From positions 60,410,234 to 60,474,233 of the forward strand of contig OY743174.1 in assembly GCA_963555705.1 (NCBI GenBank): a DNA stretch of 64,000 nt. The letters run 5' to 3'. The stretch is from Ligustrum vulgare. Taxonomy: Eukaryota > Streptophyta > Magnoliopsida > Lamiales > Oleaceae. The notes beneath the pieces are model-generated. The model made no database searches. It had not been told where the DNA came from and was given only the letters and a program-made list of their open reading frames with translations. The translations under genes were made by a program, and so were the position numbers. Below, piece after piece: positions 54,029 to 63,935 of the stretch (positions are counted from its first letter, which is position 1; each line of letters begins with the position of its first letter).

Positions 54029-56600
54029 CCCTCAACATTAATCTCGTAGAATCCTGTTACATTTACAGTAGGCTAGGATCCCATTTATTTCATTAGAACC
54101 TTGAGTGACTCAACAAGCTCTAATGAGACATCCAGGTAGATACTCCTATCAATCACATCTCCATGTGACTCCTAGATCATCAAGTAGACAACTCTTTGTC
54201 GCACACATATTATTATTTACTTGATTGTGCCTCCAAAAATACACCTTCCCACTTGCAGCCTTGAGTGACTCAACAAACCGCATCGAGGGCGGATTCTGGT
54301 TTTTTCACTATAACAACGGAAGACACTTTGTATTAACCAATTAATACGAATTTAATAAATTGCTTCCAAAATTATATCCATTTTTTATTTACTCAATAAA
54401 GGATGTGATTTTAGTTAAGTCCGACCTATTATTCAGAAGTATCTGATACTTCATAATGAGAAACATATCTACCAACGAGTAGCCTTGAGTAACTCAACAA
54501 GCTGACATCGATAGTAAACTCTAATTTTTCATTATAACAATGGAAAGCACATGACTTAATATAAATTTAAGTGAGGGGTTTGTCTCATCATTCCTATGTA
54601 TATTAACTAACATCCACCATGCAATTAACCATACATACAATATTACTATGGATGATTATGGATAATATCTATCTAGTGTTCTCGAGTCATTAAGAAGACT
54701 AGTTTGTCAATTCCTAGGGGACACTGCATTCGATCATCGAATGTTAAATGCAATAATCACCATCTGCTACTGCAACCTGTATCATATACTAGTTGTCTTC
54801 TTGTGGCCAGCTCCAACATGTATCCTATACTAGTTGACACGCAGGCCTGTATCAAAGGACGCGCAGACCCATATATACAAATCAGAGCTCGTAGACCCAA
54901 ATAAATTAAATAATAGGCACGCAGGCCCAATTAAATAATAATAGGCTCGCAGGCCAATTAAATAATAATAGGCTCGCATGCCCAACCAACAAAAACAGAA
55001 TAAATTAACCATCCAACCAATCATATGGGTCGAGTCCATAACCATCCACTAAATATACATTCATCATATAAATGTATTATAATATAATATCTAATATTAT
55101 ATAAACAAATTTCAAGTTTCTAGCAATTTAGGTCGTTTAAACTAATTTAAATAAAATGGATCGAAACAATAATTAATTAATCAAATTAATTAATAAACTT
55201 TAGTTAGCGGGTCTTATTTAATTAAAATCATATTTTAATCAAATACTAAATTAGAATCTTAATTTATGATAAAACTCTTAAAATAAAATAAAATAAAATT
55301 CAATTTAGTAATTAACTAATCAAATTAATCAATTGAATTAATTGACGGGTTTATTTAATTAAAATCAAATTTTAATTAAATATTAAATTAGAATCTAACT
55401 CCAATTTCAATTTTCAAGATTATAGGGCTAATTGAGTTATGATCAAATCCTAAATAATATTTAATTAAAAATCAGTTAATCTAATTAAATAATTATTAAA
55501 TCGAATTTAATTAAAATCAAATTTTAATTAAACACCAAATTAGAGTCCAAATTCTAATTCAAAAATTAGGGCAAATTGAATTAACATTTCAATTTAGAAT
55601 AATACTCCTAAATAAAATAAAATTCAATTTAGAGTCAAAGTTATATATTTTTTTAAAATCCAATTTTAACAATAATTTAAAAGTTGTGAATTTTAAAATA
55701 AAATTTTGAATTGGGTCAAAATTAAATTTCTGATCAAAGTTATAAATTGGATCAAACCAATTTGAAAATCCAATTTAAAACTCATTTTAAAATTACATTT
55801 AAGGGTATTAATAAAATAGCATTTTAACCCAATTTTAAAATTTCAAACAGCCCCTACAATTTCATAAATTGCAGAAAGGCTCATTATTCTTTTAAAATCA
55901 ACCTTTGACCCTTTTTGTTAATTGCAGACAGGGGCTCAAAATTTCAAAAATTTCAAAGCAGCCTCGCTTCAAATTTGCCCTAATCCAAAAATTGCAATCG
56001 AGCCCTTGTAAATTCCCAAATTGCGGAGGAAGCTCCCGCCCCCAAAAAATTTGAAAACCTTCTGAAGACTATTCCTCTGCCCGGTGTCGCGTCAAACGTT
56101 CAAGAGGACAGCGCCGTGAGAGGCTACTACCATAGTAGTGGCACTGTGCTGCAATGTTCTCCGGACAACAGCTTCCTTCTGCCGCTTGCAGCGACGCTCG
56201 ACTCTGCCTTTGAGCAGCATCGCACGCTGCTGCGATTCTGCAGACGCTACTACATCTGCAGCGTGGTGCAGTGGCGACCATCGCCACTAGGTTGCGCAGC
56301 ACGACTCGGCGATAATCGCTGCTGCTGATACTCACGCGCGGCAGCGCTGTTGCCTGTAACCAGCGCAACAGCGTTTTGCAGCCATGTTGCCGTGTCGCCG
56401 CCTCCTCCGACGGTGTTTCCCGCCTGTTTTTTCCAATCCATTTTTCGACCCAAAAAAAATAGTTTTCTTCTCCAAATCAGATTTAGAGCAAAAGGAGTAA
56501 TTTTCTTAAAAGCTAGAAACAAGAAATTAATTTCAATCATATTGAATTCACCAAAAATTAAACAAATTCTAACAAGTAACATGATAGGCTCTGATACCAC
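54029..56600 (-). other. Interior of the LARD-like element, part near the 5' LTR
   Basis: Contains three spaced copies of CCTTGAGTRACTCAACAA (54099, 54259, 54483), and degenerate units of AATAATAGGCTCGCAGGCCC type at 54905-54985. A very AT-rich stretch follows at 55060-55850, then a CpG-rich patch at 56060-56420. The PBS is at 56587-56599. No coding region is supported. Confidence 0.6.
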
Positions 56601-57002
56601 TGTAAGGTTTCGATACATGTATGCACAATGAAAATTAAACAAACACGAAACCATAGCCCAGATCAACCTTGCACTTAGATAGAATTTGTGATAAAGATGA
56701 TACCTTTGATGAACACCGTGAATCTGAAATCTGAAACAGGAGGTACAGTCTTGTCACCACTAGCTGTCCAATTGATTTTTCTCTTTGTGCTAGCAAGAGA
56801 AAAACCTAATATTAGAAAAAGTGACTCTCATATTTTTCTTTACAATAGTGCACATATTAATATGTGCACATAAAACCCTAACCCTACTGACAATAGGACC
56901 ATTAATGGGCATTGATTAATTAATTATATTAATTAATCTATAATTAATTAATCTAATTGTAAAGTCTGGTCCAACAATCGGACTTGTACATTAATTCTAA
57001 CA
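56601..57002 (-). repeat. 5' LTR of the LARD-like element
   Basis: 402 bp, running on the minus strand from TGTTAGAATTAATG (57002) to the CA at 56601, followed by the PBS. The right flank 57003-57007 is GCGTT; the matching duplication could not be checked because the other LTR is truncated. Confidence 0.8.
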
Positions 57003-57274
57003 GCGTTCACCACCATTTCATTTTAGGAGGCATATTGATGTAAATATCTTTTCTTCCTTCTTAGTTCTCTTTTAATTTTCTTTGAACACTCGAGCCTCTT
57101 CCTGGAAAGCAAAGGTGTGAAAAGTCCAAAATTGACTATGACTTATTGCCATTAGCAACATTTTATAAATAAATTCCTTCATGTTTGTACCGTCCTCAAT
57201 TCCTCATAGATTAAAAATACCCATAGAAGTATCAATCCTTATTTTCTTCAAACACCACAACTTTCAGCTCAGCA
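57003..57274 (+). promoter_or_regulatory. Upstream region of the PRA1 locus
   Basis: About 270 bp between the LARD-like element and the ATG. No firm TATA box or other site can be named. Confidence 0.3.
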
Positions 57275-57993
57275 ATGGCTAGTTATAGCACCACCACTCA
57301 TAGGCCAGCAACCACTTCTCCATCTCCTGCCGTCTCCCTGGACGAGGAGACGACTAAAAAATATTTTAAGAGCTTCAAATTCACATGCCCTTTTGATATC
57401 CCTTCTACCCCAGAATCATTAAGTTGGAGAAATTCAGTTTATACTATGCAATATTTGTATGGATTGTTCTTTTCATAACCCTTATCCCACGGTGCAAGGC
57501 TTCGTGGATCTTTTTGGTAGCCAGTGACGAATTCAGGAAAGTGATCCAGCACGAGCAACCACTACAAGGTTATGGAAAAAAAATTTGACGTCAAAATTAT
57601 AAAGTAAAAAAAAAAAAAAAATTTGTGCATCCAGCCCGAGCGATCGGACGAGCTCGCATTCACCTAGATCCGTCAATGCTGGTAGCCATGACAGAAGTGA
57701 CCTATATATACACTTCGCGCGCTTTGCTCAATTCTATCTTGCTTCTTAACAGCATTGTCATTGACAAGCGATTTTTGATGTTTCTGCTGTTTATCACGTT
57801 TACATCAATCGATTTGATGTTTACTCGTGCTTTCTTTCATCTATTCGTGATTCTTTCTGCAACTATACCTAGTGTCATGCTTCATGCAGTGTTGAGCAAA
57901 AGAGATTATGTGCTTGTGAATGAGGGGAAGGATGCTAGGGAGTTGGTTCCAATTGTGGAAGAAAGAGTTGGTAATGCTGAACCTGTGAATTAA
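57275..57993 (+). pseudogene. PRA1-family protein gene, frameshifted and split by a MITE
   Basis: PRA1 proteins are small four-helix membrane proteins of the ER-Golgi system that interact with prenylated Rab GTPases. The start (from MASYSTTTHRP to FTCPFDIPSTPES) fits plant PRA1. At about 57434 one base is missing and the frame shifts: the next frame reads LYYAIFVWIVLFITLIP, the first hydrophobic pair. At 57522 a 157-bp MITE interrupts the frame within LVAMTEVTYIYT. After it (57679 onward) the rest is open: FLMFLLFITF, the hydrophobic VILSATIPSVMLHAVL, and a short acidic tail to the TAA at 57991. A few residues also seem to be missing before the frameshift. Two independent breaks argue for a pseudogene. 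Confidence 0.8.
57522..57678. mobile_element. hAT-type MITE inside the PRA1 coding region
   Basis: 157 bp with inverted ends CAGTGACGAATTCAGG and CATTGACGGATCTAGG (the second from the other strand), flanked by TTGGTAGC (57514-57521) and CTGGTAGC (57679-57686), an 8-bp duplication with one mismatch. Same family as 8763-8938. The flanking coding sequence is contiguous once the insert and one duplication copy are ignored. Confidence 0.85.
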
Positions 57994-58071
57994 TTTGGGC
58001 GGTGATGTTCTGGGGGTCAAACTCCAAAAATTATTTTTTCTTATAGATGGGAAAATAATGGAACTTATTTA

Positions 58072-58246
58072 GCCTATGTTTGAGCTCCATTATATGAGAA
58101 TCAAGTTTTTAAAAAACTCAATTTCAATCATCAATTTTAGTCAAGTTCATAATATTTGACTTTTCGACAATTATTAATCACACATTTTCTCAAAAACACT
58201 ATTCAAAGTCACATTATTTCCCAAATAATGAGGCTCTAACAGGGGC
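58072..58246. mobile_element. Tourist-like MITE, TSD TTA
   Basis: 175 bp beginning GCCTATGTTTGAGCTCC and ending GGCTCTAACAGGGGC, flanked by TTA on both sides. Related to 23113-23287. Confidence 0.7.
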
Positions 58247-58929
58247 TTAATTTGTTGTTGATGATTTAAAAGAAATGATGATATTGATTCAGCGGGTCTC
58301 AATTATTGTATTTGATAATGGATTTGGAATATTGCAAAGCTATATGTAAAATTTGCAATGATCTTCACAATTTGAAATATTGTGTGTGGACTCCCTCTAT
58401 GTGAGGATTTGTACATTAGTTTGTGCAATTTTATTTGTACAAGTAGTCTAATTCTTCACTAGTACCTTTTTGTCTCCCATTAAAAATGAGTTGTCATCGG
58501 TGCTTTCTTTCAGTGACAAATGGGAGGGTAGGAAACTTGCTCAGCGCAGTTGGGTGCATGGTTCGTACCATGTGACAAGCGGAAAATACCATCATTCGTG
58601 GGAGTTATCAATGTCCTTCACCCTATTTCTGTGAGACACAACCTACGATTTACCTCTCGAACTATTGGCTTAGGGCAGGGTCGGTTCAGACTCTTAAGGT
58701 GTGGGTTACACATAAAAGAGTTTTTGAATATTGAATTTTGGGATAATGTGTAGTTAAAAAACAAGAATAATTTTTGAATTTCAGAATATTCTATTGTGTG
58801 AATGTTTGGTTGAAAATAAGTTTTAAAAAATAATTTTAATTTAAGGGAGACAAAGATGGGCTTAATGGTCCTGATTAATTCATTACATGTGGATGATCTT
58901 AGGAATGTCAACGAGGCAAATAGAGTTAC
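58247..58929. other. Spacer
   Basis: AT-rich; about 58755-58860 has MITE-like wording (AGTTAAAAAACAAG, GTTTGGTTGAAAATAAG). No gene is seen. Confidence 0.4.
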
Positions 58930-59340
58930 GGGCCAAAGTTTAATACTCTAGCTTTTAAGGGGCAGACTATTTGGCTCGATCCAAGTCGAGGCAAAGTTTG
59001 CCCCAAAAAATAAGGCTCGACTCAACTTTTTTCGAGTTGAGCTGATTTGAGTTGAAACGAGTCCCGGGCTTTTAAACTTTATTTGATTTTTATAACAAAA
59101 ATTTAAAAATTTATTATTGAGAATGTATATATACAACGAGTTGAGCCGAACTTGTGATCGAATTTTAAGGCTCGAGCTTTTAGACAGACTTTTTTAGCTC
59201 GAGTCGAGTCAAAGTATGTCCTTAAAAAAAAAGTGTGGCTCGAGTTTAGACTCAGATCTCGAGCCGCGAGCCGAGCAAAGCCTAAGATTTTTTGAGCCAA
59301 GCCTGAGGGACTCGAGCCGACAAGCCATTTTGCTATCCTC
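58930..59340. repeat. CTCGAG/GAGCC-rich dispersed repeat
   Basis: Dense in GGCTCGA, CTCGAG, CGAGTTGAGC and GAGCCGAGC words on both strands, unlike the surrounding DNA. Such sequence is common as a plant dispersed repeat. I cannot assign it to a transposon class. Confidence 0.55.
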
Positions 59341-60292
59341 AGATAATCTTTGGTTACATTTGATCGCGATTGTGACATTTGGTGGAAAGAAAATGAATTT
59401 CAAAGAATTGAATTTCAGGGAATTGTTCTTGGAAATTGGAATTTTAATATATTTGATTGATTTAATTTTCTATATGGAAAAAATAGACAAATTTTCAAGT
59501 TTTGTTGTTTGATTGACATTATTTTTCATGGAAAATAAAACAAAATTTTGCTATTTTAATCAAAATTATTATTATTTTTTCATTTTTTTCACATATTTGT
59601 GCTTAATAATTATAACGTTAATTTCTAAAAAAAAAGTTAATTAACAATAACAAAAATGATCAAACGAGGCGAAAAATGTTTTCCACTTAAAAGGTTAAGA
59701 TAACAGATATTTTAAACTAGGCGAAAAACGTTTTCCATCTAAAAAGTTAAGATAACAGCTATTTTAAAACACACAATCAGCTCCAAAGTACTCTATGGAA
59801 AACCAATTCCCATCATTTTTGGTGGGAAAACCAATTCCATAAAAAGCTAGAAAAGCTAGAAAATAATTAAAAAAAAAAAAAGAAGCTATAAAACTAATTC
59901 TATGGAAAAAAATGTTATCAAACACCTAAATTGGAAAATTTTGATGAAAAATAAATTCCTTTCCACCCAATTGCACCCTATCAAACACAGCAATAATGTT
60001 ATACATATAACATTATTGTTTAGAACAATTTCTAAGGCCTGTTCGACTAAAAATTAATTTGTAATCATTACCCAAATTTAATTTACACAATTTTCAATAC
60101 CACTTTTTAACCATTCACATTTTCTCTCTCCAATTTTTAACCTCACATCTTACCTAGAAAACATAAATAAATTAACAAATAATTTCGATTTCTTAATTTG
60201 ACACTTTACATTCCATTTATTTCCTATTTAAATCTAAAAGAAAAGAGTGTAAGACCTTTCCACATCACCTAATAGAAAAATCGTAATCTTCA
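59341..60292. other. AT-rich spacer with a 52-bp direct duplication
   Basis: The unit beginning AGGCGAAAAATGTTTTCC at 59667-59718 is repeated at 59719-59770. The DNA around 59380-60000 has inverted MITE-like ends (TTTGGTTACATTTGATC, and TATCAAACACAGC near 59985), and 60035-60235 resembles a truncated Tourist-like MITE. Confidence 0.5.
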
Positions 60293-60302
60293 ATTCTTTT
60301 AT

Positions 60303-61043
60303 GAAAAATTGCTACTGGGATCCTTGACCTTTCCAAATTGTGTAATGAGTCTCTTATCTTCTGATTTTGGCGGTTCTACCCATACCTTTGGAAAATTATG
60401 CAACTGAATGACATTTGGATACATTTATTAGTTGTGACATATATAGTGTCGATGTCCAAGTCAATGGCCTTTGGAAGTATTCATTGAATGTGAATTGTGA
60501 CTTGTATAATGCGCAACTTTCCTTGGACAAAAGCATACTTATTTTCTAATCCGAAAACAAAATTGTAATTTAAAGAAAATTTCTTATTTCCACAACCCCC
60601 ACCTCTAAAGTCATATGCTGACAGTTGTTAGATACCTTTACGGCTTTGTCCACTCCATAACTCCATCGCGAAAGCAGGAAGGGTTTTGCACAATCCAAGA
60701 GGAATTGGGGTTGCGTGGTTGTGGGTGTGATTACATTGCAGTAGTTTTATATCATTTGGTATAATGATTGATGAGTGCCGCGGAAGTTGGAAATATCCTT
60801 TTTCTTTTTTCTAGTTCTTCCTTTTTCTTTTGTATATTTTTGTTTGTTTGTTTGACATGAGAAAAGGTGGAGGGACAAATTTGCCCTTCTAAAAATAGTC
60901 AAGAATTCATGCTTAAAACTAATGTTATCATCATTTAAAGACCTCTCAATTGCTTAATTTTTCGAAAGTTTGGGACGCCATTGCTAAAATTTGAAGGTTA
61001 GGTACATTTTGAAAAGGTTAGGAATCACAAGCCTACTTTTCTC
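60303..61043. mobile_element. Mutator-like MITE with 10-bp direct repeat flanks
   Basis: 741 bp, with the perfect repeat ATTCTTTTAT at 60293-60302 and 61044-61053. The ends are related inverted repeats (GAAAAATTGCTACTGGGATCC, then TTGACCTTTCC; from the other strand GAGAAAAGTAGGCTTGTG, then ATTCCTAACCTTTTC). A 9-10 bp duplication and extended TIRs fit Mutator-like elements. No coding region. Confidence 0.65.
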
Positions 61044-61053
61044 ATTCTTTTAT

Positions 61054-62405
61054 CACCATCTCCTCCCCCAAATTGCATCCTTTTAGCTTTATTTATCACC
61101 GTTCTAGCCTTTTAGAGGTGGGTGTAAGGATCAAGACAGGAGTGGTAAATTGACATGACCCGCCCCGAGTAACACTAGTGGACTTGAAACGTGACGTGTG
61201 TTGATGGTTGATTCAAACTAAAAGTAGGACCCAACATCAAGGCCACTAGCAGCTCTAACTCAATTTCTTATTTTTAAGAAAATTTGGTATTATCTCCTCT
61301 ATAATTTGGATTAACCAACCTGTAATCAATTTACAAAAACCCCGCAATAGGATCATAATTTTCATCACAATAGAGATAATCCAAACTCTTAAACTTTCAT
61401 TATGAAATCAACATGAACTGTACATATGGACGCAAAATACAAAGTGAGCCCTATAACTATCTACATGTAATGTACAAGTGCAATCCAAAAATGAACATGA
61501 GTCCCAAAATATTGACTACATGCTCTATGAAATGAGTCATACTAGCTAACACTATCGTGCGGCTTTGACTCTAAAATCAAAGGCTCATTCCAAAAGCTGC
61601 CCAGAAACTCAACTGCTACTTGATAAGAAAAATAGTGGAAAAATATATAAATTGATAGCTCAATGAGTGAATAATTTCAAAAATAATTATACTTTCTCAT
61701 TTATACGTCTTTATCGAAAATCAACTTTGTATCACTTATCAGTTTAGAGGATAATATCATATAATTATAGTCAAAATGTAAGACATTCTCTTAATGAAGA
61801 AAAATATCTATCTCTAGTCAAATCAATGACATATTCTCATCATATCAATAGAATACTGTCATCACAATTTGCAATCTAACGTCATCAATAGTCTACTGTC
61901 AACAAAGTCTGTAATCTCTATGCATGGCCATACCATAACAAATCTCTCCAAAATGTACTCACTGAATACAATTTGTATGCATTGCCTCTAAGGAAAAATA
62001 TCAATTCAAATCATTCATTTTAGTACACGGTCAAGATCCCTCAGTGTATAGTACACGACCAGACCCCTCAGTGCTCTAATGCACGATCAAGATCCCTCAG
62101 TGCACTAATACATGGTCAAGACCAATCGGTGTACTAAAATAATCAATAAACTCACGGGTACTTTTTGGTGGATTTCAATATCACATCTCACATTTCGTTT
62201 AATAGATAATCATTTCACAATCTTTCCGATTCTAAAATTCTCATATATTCATAACATTTCATAATAATTACGTAATTTAACATATAAATCACATAATCAC
62301 ATTTAACGTAATCATATAAATGATTTCATCAATATTTGAAATTCTTTAATATTTTTCACTCACAGTCTATGTACTTGACAACTAACTCGACTGAGATGTT
62401 GTCTC
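61054..62405 (-). repeat. LTR-like DNA of uncertain family
   Basis: The style (TGACATGACCCGCCCCGAG near 61151, then AT-rich text with GTAC repeats) recalls Gypsy LTRs on the minus strand, but I found no paired end or target duplication. It includes the 28-29 bp repeats at 62021-62134. Confidence 0.35.
62021..62134. repeat. Four imperfect 28-29 bp tandem units
   Basis: Units start at about 62021, 62049, 62077 and 62106 with the consensus TARTRCACGRTCAAGAYCCC followed by TCAGTGYA. Divergence between units is moderate. Confidence 0.8.
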
Positions 62406-62655
62406 AATCGATTCGTTACTACCTCAAAATGATATAATATTTAAATCAAAAACTAATCATATCAACTAATTCAATAATTTAAAAAAGCAATATTAAAGTA
62501 TAATCTTTTCATTTTTATGCAAAAATGTCCAATCGATTCGTTACTACCTCAAAATGATATAATATTTAAATAAAAAACTAATCATATCAACTAATTCAAT
62601 AATTTAAAAAAGCAATATTAAAGTATAATTTTTTCATTTTTATGCAAAAATGTCC
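62406..62655. repeat. 125-bp direct duplication before the PPR start
   Basis: 62406-62530 and 62531-62655 are nearly identical (a few substitutions). The second copy ends 61 bases before the likely start codon at 62717 and contributes two upstream ATGs (62642 and 62650). Confidence 0.9.
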
Positions 62656-62832
62656 AAAGTATCACTTGCACTCGCTTATCCAGAAAACCAGAACCCTACA
62701 ATACCATCCCACAACAATGTTACTACCACCCACAACCTCAAAACCCCCTCTTTACCTTCGCAGCCACCAAAATCATGTCTATTCAAATTCATTCCCATCT
62801 GGGTTTATTCAGAATTCAACTTTTCCTCTTAA
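62650..62832 (+). other. Possible upstream reading frame overlapping the PPR start
   Basis: A 60-codon frame beginning at an ATG in the duplicated segment overlaps the PPR start in another frame. If the transcript begins upstream of 62650, it could lower PPR translation. It is not conserved as far as I can judge. Confidence 0.2.
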
Positions 62833-63115
62833 ACAAGCTATTGTTTTCATTACTAAAACTCATAAAAATCCAGTCTTTATTACACGTTCTTCCATTTCAC
62901 ACGTCCACAGTTATGGAACGGTTGACTATGAGAAAAGGCCTGCGTTGACTTGGAATGCTATATACAAGAGAATATCTATGATGGAGAACCCACATATGGG
63001 CTCTGCTTCTGTGTTGGACCAGGTGGAAAATGAGGGCAAAAATCTTACCAAATGGGAGCTTTGTCGAGTGGTCAAGGAGCTCAGGAAGTTTAGGCGCTAC
63101 AAATATGCTCTTGAG
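62717..63115 (+). CDS. P-class PPR protein, first exon (gene continues past the window)
   Basis: The segment GTVDYEKRPALTWNAIYKR, followed by MMENPHMGSASVLDQ and LTKWELCRVVKELRKFRRYKYALE, matches the N-terminal part of plant P-class PPR proteins of the Arabidopsis At1g02150 type, which precedes the 35-residue repeats. Such proteins bind organellar RNA. I place the start at 62717 (MLLPPTT) because related proteins begin with MLL and the in-frame ATG at 62642 lies in the duplicated 125-bp segment, though that start is possible. The Ser/Arg/Thr-rich, acid-poor N terminus fits an organelle transit peptide. The exon ends at the good donor GAG|GTAAAA (63116). No continuing exon is found in the remaining 885 bases. 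Confidence 0.8.
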
Positions 63116-63935
63116 GTAAAAATAATGTTGAAAACCCCACCGAAGTTTCAGTTTGATTATATGTATTGATACGGTGGCTTTTGCTGTGATTTCTGAAGGA
63201 AAGAAGAACCCAAAAAATCATTTAGTATTAATATGTGGCTCATGGGCCAATAAAAAACAACACATTTCGAATATTTGGCTGTAATTTTATGGTCTTGGGT
63301 AAAGGATAAAAGAAGAACCCCTTGAAAGTTTAAGACTTCAGTACTAGTTCAATAATTTCTATTTTGTTGGGTGTTTATTAAATTTTCCAGCATTTTATTT
63401 TGTTACTGAATTATTTTCTTGGCCTTTATGAACAAATGTGTTTCTTGTCATTGTTGGTGCAATTTTGGTATTAAAGAAAATGTTGAATTTGGAATGATAA
63501 ACTTGAAATTTTATCAGTGCTTGATTTTGCTGACTCTTATGGCTGAATCATGGCCTTCTATTTAATCTTTGAGTATATTTAAGTATCTTAGATTGCTCAT
63601 GACCGTCATCTCGAATTTGGAGTGAAAAGGATTTACTATCCTGACCTTGGCTCATGCGATAGTCTTCGACTGAAGGGAATTTAGTATGGAGTACATATCG
63701 AGAAGTACGACTTTAAGGCTCATTTCTTGTTCTGATTGTCAAGGGATACAACACGTTAGTTAGGCTGTTAGAATTCAGTGGACGTCTTCTTTGCTGTCTT
63801 CAATTAGTAATATAGAGTCGAGCAGTGCTTCGGTATTTTGTATATGTTTGGTTGTGGAAGTTTTTACTGTTAGATCAAGTATTCATGCGTGTACATTATT
63901 TACCATGTGGTTGGCTTATTCTCGGGGCACCATTT

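Larger units (their letters stand above)
48140..57002 (-). mobile_element. Large LTR element without coding capacity (LARD-like)
   Basis: On the minus strand the 5' LTR is 57002-56601 (TGTTAGAATTAATG... to CA), then a PBS (TGGTATCAGAGCC, 56599-56587) after one base, about 8.2 kb of internal DNA, a polypurine tract (CAAGTGGGAGAT, 48420-48409) and the 3' LTR (48408 to about 48140, truncated and diverged on its left). With the solo LTR at 52344-54028 removed, the interior is about 6.5 kb and I see no gag or pol motif in any frame. The LTR start and polypurine tract look Copia-like. This fits a large retrotransposon derivative, mobilised in trans if at all. Confidence 0.75.

Noticed and set aside
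56069..56666. Minus-strand frames in the CpG-rich patch
   Set aside because: They overlap each other in different frames and run across the PBS into the LTR; composition explains their length.
57625..57993. The open PRA1 frame from 57625 as an intact short gene
   Set aside because: Its first codons come from the MITE; only the part from 57679 is PRA1, so the frame is a truncated remnant.
59103..59512. Frames of 64-98 codons on both strands in the CTCGAG-rich block
   Set aside because: Products are compositionally biased translations of the repeat with no family resemblance.
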